From contig DASSVP010000239.1 of the NCBI GenBank assembly GCA_035705985.1, forward strand, positions 1-11,461: DNA of 11,461 nt, in the 5' to 3' direction. The notes under the pieces are model-generated. The model worked only from the letters and a program-made list of their open reading frames with translations. It was not told the DNA's origin and ran no database searches. Shown here one piece after another: positions 5,805 through 11,461 of this stretch (its first letter is position 1; the number at the start of each line of letters is the position of its first letter). The position numbers and the translations under genes are program-made. Origin of the DNA: JACVRW01 sp035705985 (GTDB lineage Bacteria; Actinomycetota; Thermoleophilia; Solirubrobacterales; Thermoleophilaceae).

Positions 5805-6008
5805 ATGACCACCTGGGACTACACCACGACCGTCATCACCCACGGCTTCATGGGCCGGAAGAGCGACGAGCTCGACCGCAAGGAATTCGAAGCCGAGCTG
5901 AACCGCCTGGGAGCCGAAGGCTTCGAGCTCGCAACCGTCTTCCGCGACCAGAACCTGCACCGCGAGAAGGACGGGCACGTACTGGTCTTCAAGCGCCGCG
6001 CGGAATAG
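5805..6008 (+). CDS. DUF4177 domain protein, 67 aa
   Basis: The whole protein matches the DUF4177 layout. A first strand carries W-(D/E)-Y (MTTWDYTTTVI), an HGFMGRKSDELDR loop follows, then a helix EFEAELNRLGAEGFELATVF, and a final strand GHVLVFKRR. The G-(A/x)-E-G-(F/W)-E-L turn is the hallmark. It is small and cytosolic; the family has no established function. The start is the ATG nine bases after the flavoenzyme stop, with no ribosome binding site but a TANNNT hexamer six bases upstream. It therefore may have its own leaderless transcript rather than belonging to the hydroxyproline operon. Confidence 0.85.
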   Translation: MTTWDYTTTVITHGFMGRKSDELDRKEFEAELNRLGAEGFELATVFRDQNLHREKDGHVLVFKRRAE

Positions 6009-6053
6009 CGCGCCCGGCTGCAAACCAGCTGGCGTGGAGGGGCGCCGTCGGGG

Positions 6054-6059
6054 TATGCG
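6054..6059 (+). promoter_or_regulatory. Putative -10 box (TATGCG) of the iron-permease-domain gene
   Basis: TATGCG ends exactly six bases before the GTG at 6066, the same spacing as at 41, 2780, 5805 and 9483. It differs from TANNNT at the last base. No ribosome binding site and no clear -35 are visible. Confidence 0.35.
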
Positions 6060-6065
6060 GCGTGG

Positions 6066-6434
6066 GTGACCGTGAAGCACCCAACCGAGCGAGGAAGCGA
6101 AGGACGGACGCTGTTCGACCGGGCCGCAGAGGCGGCCTCCAACTTTTCGAGCAGCCCGACATTCTTTGCGGTGTGTGGATTGTTGGTGGCGGCGTGGGCG
6201 GCCTCGTACGTGCTGGCTGCGAGCGACACCTTGCACCACCTCCTCGCGGATGCCATGGCCGCGGTCACGTTGCTGCTCGTGGCGCTGCTGAAGAACGCCG
6301 AGCGTCGAGCGGAGCACGCAATCCAAGGAAAGCTCGACCGGCTGGCTGAGGCCATGCTCGCGGAGCGTCAGGGACGCTCCGGTAATGGCGCAGAGGAGCT
6401 CGAGGAAGCCGTGGGAATGCACGACGAGGTTTGA
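6066..6434 (+). CDS. Low-affinity iron permease domain membrane protein, 122 aa
   Basis: The protein has the layout of the low-affinity iron permease family (PF04120). An amphipathic LFDRAAEAASNFSSSP precedes a first membrane segment at about 33-52 (FFAVCGLLVAAWAASYVLAA). A short loop with SDTLHHLLAD and a second membrane segment (about 62-76) lead to KNAERRAEHAIQGKLDRL, the counterpart of the family's N-x-x-NRD...KLDEL segment. An acidic tail EELEEAVG closes it. Despite the family name, most bacterial members have no proven iron transport role, and this is much shorter than yeast Fet4. The start is a GTG with a putative -10 six bases upstream. It is followed after 15 bases by another small membrane protein gene, probably in the same transcript. 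Confidence 0.78.
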   Translation: MTVKHPTERGSEGRTLFDRAAEAASNFSSSPTFFAVCGLLVAAWAASYVLAASDTLHHLLADAMAAVTLLLVALLKNAERRAEHAIQGKLDRLAEAMLAERQGRSGNGAEELEEAVGMHDEV

Positions 6435-6438
6435 CGAC

Positions 6439-6443
6439 AGGAG
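6439..6443 (+). promoter_or_regulatory. Ribosome binding site AGGAG for the gene at 6450
   Basis: AGGAG lies six bases before the ATG at 6450, in the 15-base gap after the preceding stop codon. This internal operon gene uses a Shine-Dalgarno, unlike the first genes of transcripts here. Confidence 0.65.
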
Positions 6444-6449
6444 ACGGAC

Positions 6450-6656
6450 ATGACAACGGCGACTGAACTCGGACAGGCGGGACTCCAAGGCTGGCGCGAG
6501 AAAGTGGCGGACGGAATCTCCCGACCGGTCGCAAGACGGGCTCCCCTCGATGAGGACCACGTGCGGGCCGTGATCGGCGGCGCATTCTTCGTACTGGCCG
6601 TGATCTACGTCGTGAAGACGATCTCAGCAGCTACGCGCCAGGTGCGCCGAGCCTGA
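6450..6656 (+). CDS. Small single-pass membrane protein, 68 aa
   Basis: I do not recognise the family. The first 38 residues are polar, with a conserved-looking SRPVARRAPLDEDHVRA segment. One membrane span follows at about 39-58 (RAVIGGAFFVLAVIYVVKTI), and a short basic tail ATRQVRRA. The positive-inside rule is ambiguous because both flanks are basic. The ATG is supported by AGGAG six bases upstream. It follows the iron-permease-domain gene by 15 bases, so the two are probably co-expressed membrane proteins. It converges on guaA with only eight bases between the two stop codons and no visible terminator. Confidence 0.68.
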   Translation: MTTATELGQAGLQGWREKVADGISRPVARRAPLDEDHVRAVIGGAFFVLAVIYVVKTISAATRQVRRA

Positions 6657-6664
6657 GACCCGGG

Positions 6665-8254
6665 CTACTCCCACTCGATCGTTCCGGGTGGTTTGGACGT
6701 GATGTCCAGCGTCACCCGGTTTACCTGCTTGATCTCGTTGATCATGCGGCTGGCGATCTTCTCGAGCAGGTCGTAGGGGAGGCGGGCCCAGTCGGCGGTC
6801 ATTGCGTCGTCGCTGGTGACCGCGCGGATCACTACGACGTAGCCGTAGGTGCGTTCGTCGCCCTGCACGCCGACGCTTCGAAGGTCGGCTGGGAGGACGC
6901 AGAAGCTCTGCCACAGCTCTCTGTAGAGGCCGGCGCCTCGGATCTCGTCCTGCAGGATCGCGTCGGCGTCGCGCAGGATCTCCAGGCGTTCCTTTGTGAC
7001 CTCGCCGCTCACAACGCGGATCGCCAGGCCGGGACCCGGGAAGGGCTGGCGCCATACCAGGCGGTCGCTCATGCCCAGCTCCGCGCCTACCTCCCGCACC
7101 TCGTCCTTGAACAGCATTCGCAGCGGTTCGACCAGCTGGAACTCGAGATCCTCCGGCAGCCCGCCCACGTTGTGGTGCGACTTGATCGTCGCGGCGCCTG
7201 TCCCGCCACCGCTCTCGATCACGTCCGAGTACAGCGTTCCCTGCACCAGGTACTTCGGGTTCCCCAGCTTCTCGGCCTCGGCCTCGAAGACGCGGATGAA
7301 CTCCTCGCCGATGATCTTCCGCTTCGTCTCGGGATCGGAGACGCCCGACAGGCGATCCAGGAAGCGCGTCTCGGCATCGACGGCTATCAGCGGCACCTTG
7401 AACTGGTCGCGGAACGCGGCCACCACCTGGTTGCCCTCGTTCTTCCGCATCAGGCCGTGGTCGACGAAGACGCAGGTGAGCTGGTCGCCCACCGCTCGGT
7501 AGGTCAGCAGCGCCGCCACCGACGAGTCGACGCCGCCGGACAGCCCGCAGATCACCTTCCCGTCGCCGACCTGCTCGCGGATCCGCGCCACCTGCTCCTC
7601 GATCACAGAGGCGGCGCTCCATGCCATGTCGCAACCGGCGATGTCGCGCAGGAACGTCTCCAGGATCGTCGTCCCGTAGGGCGTGTGCACCACCTCTGGA
7701 TGGAACTGGATCCCGTACAGCCCGCGGTCCACGTCCTCGATCGCCGCCACCGGCGACTCCGTGGACGACGCCAGCGCGGAGAAGCCCTCGGGCGGCTCGT
7801 ACACGGTGTCGCGGTGCGACATCCAGCACGACTGCTCCGCCGGCGTCTCCGCCAGCAACCGCCCGTGCGACGCCACCGTCAGCTGCGACCGGCCGAACTC
7901 GCCCACCTCGGCGCCCTCGACCCGGCCGCCCAGCTCCAGCACCATCGCCTGCATCCCGTAGCAAATCCCCAGCACCGGGATGCCGAGCCCCAGCAGCTCC
8001 TTCCGCAGCTTCGGCGCGCCCTCCGCGTACACCGAAGCCGGGCCGCCCGACAGGATCAAGGCCTTCGGCCGACGGCGCTCGATGTCCTCCACCGGCACGT
8101 GGTGCGGCAGGAGCTCGGCGAACACGCCGCACTCCCGCACCCGCCGCGCGATCAGCTGGGAGTACTGGCCCCCGAAGTCCAGCACGAGCACTTCATCGGT
8201 CGCAGCCGCGAGCGGCCCTGAGACCGCCTCGCGAGTCGCCTCGGACGTGCTCAC
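6665..8254 (-). CDS. guaA: GMP synthase (glutamine-hydrolysing), 529 aa
   Basis: This enzyme converts XMP, ATP and glutamine to GMP, the last step of GMP synthesis. The class I glutamine amidotransferase domain (about 20-205) has LDFGGQYSQLIARRV, the nucleophile Cys98 in GICYGMQ, and His185 and Glu187 in FHPEV. The ATP pyrophosphatase domain starts near 215 with the PP-loop SGGVDSS at 239-245. The C-terminal dimerisation domain carries FPGPGLAIR near 405 and ends with KPPGTIEWE, the conserved XMP-binding end of GuaA. The length is full. The GTG start at 8254 overlaps the guaB3 stop (8251-8254) without a clear ribosome binding site, implying translational coupling to guaB3. About 20 residues precede the first conserved strand. 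Identification is secure. Confidence 0.98.
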   Translation of the reverse strand: MSTSEATREAVSGPLAAATDEVLVLDFGGQYSQLIARRVRECGVFAELLPHHVPVEDIERRRPKALILSGGPASVYAEGAPKLRKELLGLGIPVLGICYGMQAMVLELGGRVEGAEVGEFGRSQLTVASHGRLLAETPAEQSCWMSHRDTVYEPPEGFSALASSTESPVAAIEDVDRGLYGIQFHPEVVHTPYGTTILETFLRDIAGCDMAWSAASVIEEQVARIREQVGDGKVICGLSGGVDSSVAALLTYRAVGDQLTCVFVDHGLMRKNEGNQVVAAFRDQFKVPLIAVDAETRFLDRLSGVSDPETKRKIIGEEFIRVFEAEAEKLGNPKYLVQGTLYSDVIESGGGTGAATIKSHHNVGGLPEDLEFQLVEPLRMLFKDEVREVGAELGMSDRLVWRQPFPGPGLAIRVVSGEVTKERLEILRDADAILQDEIRGAGLYRELWQSFCVLPADLRSVGVQGDERTYGYVVVIRAVTSDDAMTADWARLPYDLLEKIASRMINEIKQVNRVTLDITSKPPGTIEWE

Positions 8255-9483
8255 TCCCCGACGAGCGCGTGGTCGGGCGTCGTCGAGACGCCGTTTGCCT
8301 CCGGGTGCGGCACCGCCGCGGCGGTGGCTCCCATCCCGATGCCCTGCTCCTGCTGGAGCTGCTTGCCCTCCGACTGGAGCGCCGGCGCGACCATCACCTC
8401 GGCCTTGTGGAACGCCGCGATGTCCTCGTAGCCGCAGGTGGCCATCGAGGTCCGCAGTGACCCCATCAGGTTGAAGGTGCCGTCGTTCTCGTGGGCCGGG
8501 CCGAGCAGGATCTGCTCGAGCGTCCCGTTCTGGGTGGTCTTCACGCGCGCGCCGCGCGGGAGCGACGGGTGGAAGGTGGCCATTCCCCAGTGATAGCCGC
8601 GGCCGGGCGCCTCGTAGGCGCGGGCGAGCGGCGAGCCGATCATCACGGCGTCGGCACCGCAGGCGAACGCCTTCGAGACGTCGCCTCCGTTCCGCATCCC
8701 GCCGTCGGCGATCACCTTCACGTACTCGCCGGTCTCGAGCATGTGCTGCGAGCGAGCGGCCGCAACGTCGGCTATGGCCGTTGCCTGCGGCACGCCGATC
8801 CCGAGCACGCCGCGCGTGGTGCAGGCGGCGCCGGGGCCCACGCCCACCAGCACCGCCTCGGCGCCGGTGCGCATCAGGTGCAGGCCCGTGGCGTACGAGG
8901 CGCAGCCGCCCACGATCACCGGCACCGGCATCTCGCGGATGAACTCCTTGAGGTTGAGCGGCTCGGTGTTCGCCGACACGTGCTCGGCGGAGACCACGGT
9001 GCCCTGGATGACGAGGATGTCGAGCCCGGCCTCGAGAGCCGCCTCGTAGTAGCGGCCCACGCGCTGCGGCGTCAGGGACGCGGCGGCGACGACGCCCTGC
9101 TCCTTGATCTCATGTATCCGCTGGCCGATCAGCTCCGGCTTGATCGGCTCGGAGTAGATCCGCTGCATCTCGGTGGTGGCCAGCTCCTTCGGCTGCTGGG
9201 CGATCCGCGCGAGCTGCTCGTCCGCGTCCTCGTAGCGGGTCCAGATCCCCTCGAGGTTCAGCACCGCCAGCCCGCCGAGCTTGCCGAGGATGCCGGCGGT
9301 CTCGGGCGAGACCACGCCGTCCATCGCCGACGCCAACAGCGGGAGCTCGAGCCGGTACGGCCCGATCATCGAGGTGATGTCGATGTCATCCGGATCCCTC
9401 GTGCGCCGGGAGGGCACGATCGCGATGTCATCGAAGCCATAAGCGCGGCGGCCCTTCTTGCCGCGGCCAATCTCAACTTCCAT
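8251..9483 (-). CDS. guaB3: GuaB3-type IMP dehydrogenase family protein, 410 aa
   Basis: The protein is an IMPDH/GMPR TIM barrel without CBS domains. It has ASAMDGVVSPE near 51, the active-site loop GVGPGAACTTRGVLGIG with the likely catalytic Cys221, the phosphate-binding IADGGMRNGGDVSKA near 258, and a flap segment HWGMATFHPSLPRGARV near 298. It belongs to the IMP dehydrogenase-related (GuaB3) group seen mainly in actinobacteria and cyanobacteria. Such proteins typically have about 370-390 residues, so the last 30 or so residues, rich in Gln, Ala and Pro, are an extension. The expected reaction is NAD-dependent oxidation of IMP to XMP, supported by coupling to guaA through a 4-base overlap. 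Some members lack proven activity beside a canonical GuaB. The ATG has a TAGGAT hexamer six bases upstream. Confidence 0.93.
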   Translation of the reverse strand: MEVEIGRGKKGRRAYGFDDIAIVPSRRTRDPDDIDITSMIGPYRLELPLLASAMDGVVSPETAGILGKLGGLAVLNLEGIWTRYEDADEQLARIAQQPKELATTEMQRIYSEPIKPELIGQRIHEIKEQGVVAAASLTPQRVGRYYEAALEAGLDILVIQGTVVSAEHVSANTEPLNLKEFIREMPVPVIVGGCASYATGLHLMRTGAEAVLVGVGPGAACTTRGVLGIGVPQATAIADVAAARSQHMLETGEYVKVIADGGMRNGGDVSKAFACGADAVMIGSPLARAYEAPGRGYHWGMATFHPSLPRGARVKTTQNGTLEQILLGPAHENDGTFNLMGSLRTSMATCGYEDIAAFHKAEVMVAPALQSEGKQLQQEQGIGMGATAAAVPHPEANGVSTTPDHALVGE

Positions 9484-9489
9484 TGGAGG

Positions 9490-9495
9490 ATCCTA
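9490..9495 (-). promoter_or_regulatory. Putative -10 box (TAGGAT) of a leaderless guaB3-guaA transcript
   Basis: On the minus strand TAGGAT, a strong -10 match, ends exactly six bases before the guaB3 ATG. The gap to the upstream kinase gene is only 47 bases. No Shine-Dalgarno, guanine riboswitch or clear -35 is visible in that gap. Confidence 0.55.
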
Positions 9496-9530
9496 GGTTC
9501 GACTGCGGACGAACCGCGAGCCTACCAACG

Positions 9531-10493
9531 TCATCCCACCGCAACTTCCGGGGTTTCCAGCTGCTCCACCCGGACGTCCGGAGCGAGGCGCTCCACCTCG
9601 CGCTGCTCGACCCGCCCCGCGCCGAAGTGCTGGGTGGACTCAGCCCCGCAGGCGACCGCGAAGCGCAGGCAGTCGTCGATGTCGCGCTCGCCGTAGCGGG
9701 CGGCCACGAAGCCGGCCAGGAAGGCGTCCCCGGAGCCGACCGAGGAGACCGGCTCGAGCGGCTCGAGCGTCGCTCGGAAGAGCCGCCGTTCGCCGCCGTC
9801 GACCAGCATCGCGAGGCAGCCGTCGGCCATGGTCATGATCGCCTCGCGCGCGCCTAGCTCCACCATCTCGCCGATCGCGGTGCGCCGGTCCTCCTCGTCC
9901 GAGAACTCGTGCCCCACGAGGCCCTCGGCCTCCAGCTCGTTCGGCGTCACGATGTCCGGCCCCTTGCGAGTGGCGATGTTCATCGGCTCGCCCTCGGAGT
10001 CGAGCACCGTGAGCACGCCGAGGCGCTTCATCTCCTCGATCAGCCGCCCGTACAGGCCCGGCTCGACCCCGCGCGGCAGGCTGCCGGACACCACGCACAC
10101 GGCGGCGCCCTTCGCGAGGTAGAGCAGCTTGTCGACGAACAGCTCGAGCTCGGCCTCCGTGACGTGCGGGCCGTGCTCGTTGATCTCGGTCTGCTCGCCG
10201 CTCGTGGGGTCCACGACGGCGGTCGAGGTGCGCGACTCCTCGCGGATGCGCACGAAGTCGTTGAGGATGCCCTCCTCCGTGAGGTGCTCGACGATGCGCG
10301 TGCCGGTGGGACCTCCCGCAACGCCGGTCGCGATCACCGGCTGGCCCAGATTGCGGAGCGCGCGCGCCACGTTCACGCCCTTCCCGCCGGCCATCGCGGT
10401 CTGCTCCACGGCACGGTGGCGCTGGCCGAGCCGGAAGTTCGGCACGGCGAGGGTCTTGTCGATGGCGGCGTTGAGGGTGACGGTGACAATCAC
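9531..10493 (-). CDS. PfkB-family sugar-phosphate kinase, 1-phosphofructokinase-like, 320 aa
   Basis: The N-terminus VTVTLNAAIDKTLAVPNF and motif 1 AGGKGVNVARAL (from 35) are typical of the 1-phosphofructokinase/tagatose-6-phosphate kinase (FruK/LacC) branch of the ribokinase family. GSLPRG near 137, TPNELEAE near 183 and motif 2 SVGSGDAFLAGF with catalytic base Asp256 follow. The usual NPAID is NAAID here. The likely reaction is ATP-dependent phosphorylation of a phosphorylated hexose such as fructose-1-phosphate or fructose-6-phosphate; sequence alone does not decide. No PTS or sugar transporter gene is in view. The GTG start at 10493 overlaps the stop of the carboxypeptidase gene (10490-10493) and lacks a ribosome binding site, so translation appears coupled to a cell-wall enzyme, which is unusual. 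Confidence 0.9.
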   Translation of the reverse strand: MIVTVTLNAAIDKTLAVPNFRLGQRHRAVEQTAMAGGKGVNVARALRNLGQPVIATGVAGGPTGTRIVEHLTEEGILNDFVRIREESRTSTAVVDPTSGEQTEINEHGPHVTEAELELFVDKLLYLAKGAAVCVVSGSLPRGVEPGLYGRLIEEMKRLGVLTVLDSEGEPMNIATRKGPDIVTPNELEAEGLVGHEFSDEEDRRTAIGEMVELGAREAIMTMADGCLAMLVDGGERRLFRATLEPLEPVSSVGSGDAFLAGFVAARYGERDIDDCLRFAVACGAESTQHFGAGRVEQREVERLAPDVRVEQLETPEVAVG

Positions 10494-11461
10494 TTGACGA
10501 TCCGGATCCGAAGCCGGGCCAGCCGGAGGATGGCAAGGACGGCGAGCGCGAGGATGGCGAGGGCGATCAGCAAGGTCAAGGGGACCCCCAGAACCGATAG
10601 GAGTATGCGCACTGTCCCCGCCCCAGGGACCTCGGCGGCGGTAACCAGCGCCACGCGCCGGATCGGGCGGCCGTCGACGACGACGGTCACCGTGCCGACC
10701 CGCTCCCCGGCCGGGAGCGGCCCCTCCACCTCGTCGGGCGCGTTCACGCGCCGGCGCAGGCGCTGGCCGTCGCGCACCGTGAGCACGACTCCGCGGCGCG
10801 GAACGAGGCGCGCGCGCTCGTCGCGGTGCTCGATGTCGGTACGCGCGAGCACCCGGTCCGGGTCGAGCACCCGCACGCGGCTGAAGCGCTCGAGCCCCCA
10901 GCGTAGGAGCGTCAGCGTGTCCGAGTTGCGGGTGACCTCGCTCGGCTCGCCCAGGACGACGCTGATCACGCGCGCGCGGCGGCCCCGCTCGGCCGCTCCC
11001 ACCAGCACGTTCCCGGCGTTGAGCGTGTAGCCGGTCTTCACGCCGCTGACCCATGGGTACTCGGCGATCAGGTCGTTCCGGTTCGCGATCACGCGAGGGC
11101 GTGCCCCGGACTCGAGCTCGGCCTGCGGCAGATCCACGATCCGCGCGAACTCGCGCTTCCGGAGCAGGATCGCGGTGAGTGTCGCGAGGTCGCGCGCGCT
11201 CGAGTAGTTGCCCGGCTCGTCGAGCCCGATCGGGTTCGCGTAGCTGGTGTGCTCGAGGCCGAGCTCCTCGGCGCGGTCGTTCATCTCCTCGACGAACTCG
11301 TCGCGCGAGCCGGAGATGTTCTCCGCGAGCGCCACCGCCGCGTCGTTCGCGCTCTCGAGCAGCAGCGCCTCGAGCAGGTCCTCCACGGTCATCCGCTCGC
11401 CCTCGCGGAGGTTGATCCGCGACTCGGCCGGGGCGGCGCTGTACGCGGGCGCCGTGAAGAC
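10490..11461 (-). CDS. D-Ala-D-Ala carboxypeptidase (PBP5-like, S11), 5' end beyond window
   Basis: The reading frame stays open to the window edge (323 residues visible), so the signal peptide and the SxxK catalytic motif are missing only because the window ends. The SxN motif (Ser-Ala-Asn) is at 11345-11353 and the KTG motif at 11030-11038 within WVSGVKTGYT. LREGERMTVEDLL just before SxN is also typical. A PBP5_C-like beta domain follows (about 10630-10880), then a C-terminal membrane span encoded at about 10520-10612 (LLSVLGVPLTLLIALAILAL) with a basic tail. The enzyme would trim terminal D-Ala from peptidoglycan pentapeptides outside the membrane. An ATG at 11390 is internal, since homologous sequence continues upstream. 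It overlaps the kinase gene by four bases. Confidence 0.92.
   Translation of the reverse strand, partial: VFTAPAYSAAPAESRINLREGERMTVEDLLEALLLESANDAAVALAENISGSRDEFVEEMNDRAEELGLEHTSYANPIGLDEPGNYSSARDLATLTAILLRKREFARIVDLPQAELESGARPRVIANRNDLIAEYPWVSGVKTGYTLNAGNVLVGAAERGRRARVISVVLGEPSEVTRNSDTLTLLRWGLERFSRVRVLDPDRVLARTDIEHRDERARLVPRRGVVLTVRDGQRLRRRVNAPDEVEGPLPAGERVGTVTVVVDGRPIRRVALVTAAEVPGAGTVRILLSVLGVPLTLLIALAILALAVLAILRLARLRIRIVK

Noticed and set aside
1261..6672. A 14-base identical sequence (CCCGGGCTACTCCC) at 1261-1274 and 6659-6672, each at the 3' end of a minus-strand gene
   Set aside because: Both copies just combine a Gly/Glu-TAG gene end with CCCGGG. One such match is not surprising in 11 kb of GC-rich DNA, and neither forms a terminator with a U-tract.
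9484..9530. Possible purine riboswitch before guaB3
   Set aside because: Only 47 bases separate the kinase stop from the guaB3 ATG, too short for a purine riboswitch, and the -10 box would leave no leader.

Overview
The window is very GC-rich, densely packed and coding on both strands. Codons end almost always in G or C, several starts are GTG, and short spacers separate most genes. A GuaB3-type (CBS-less) IMP dehydrogenase sits beside guaA, and many starts look leaderless. Together these suggest a high-GC actinobacterium, perhaps a deep-branching class such as Thermoleophilia. That placement is an inference from gene content and style; there is no rRNA or tRNA here to confirm it.

Layout. 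(a) 1-1000, plus strand: an unknown helical protein, a small ABM-like (dimeric alpha/beta-barrel) protein, and a startless but coding-like reading frame at 850-996. (b) 1010-2744, minus strand: a GNAT acetyltransferase, a SnoaL/NTF2-like protein overlapping a small protein built on an almost exact five-residue repeat, and a one-span membrane protein. (c) 2780-5795, plus strand: three genes joined by 4-base GTGA overlaps, namely a DapA-superfamily lyase/deaminase, a proline-racemase-family epimerase with both catalytic cysteines, and an FAD amine oxidase/dehydrogenase. These fit successive steps of trans-4-hydroxy-L-proline breakdown. (d) 5805-6656, plus strand: a DUF4177 protein, a low-affinity-iron-permease-domain membrane protein and another small membrane protein. 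(e) 6665-11461, minus strand: reading 5'->3', a D-Ala-D-Ala carboxypeptidase cut by the window edge, a 1-phosphofructokinase-like PfkB kinase overlapping it, then guaB3 and guaA, which overlap each other.

How the genes work together. In the hydroxyproline set, the epimerase would make cis-4-hydroxy-D-proline, the flavoenzyme would oxidise it to pyrroline-4-hydroxy-2-carboxylate, and the DapA-like enzyme would deaminate and dehydrate that to alpha-ketoglutarate semialdehyde. The last dehydrogenase, a transporter and a regulator are not in the window. guaB3 and guaA are consecutive enzymes from IMP via XMP to GMP.

The most striking window-wide pattern is regulatory. Genes that start a transcription unit tend to carry a TANNNT-like -10 hexamer 6-7 bases before the start codon, with no ribosome binding site, as expected for leaderless mRNAs. 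Downstream genes start by stop/start overlap. No mobile element, CRISPR array, RNA gene or phage-like gene was seen, and I did not find a clearly new multi-gene system. The pentapeptide-periodic protein and the startless frame at 850-996 are the least explained items.
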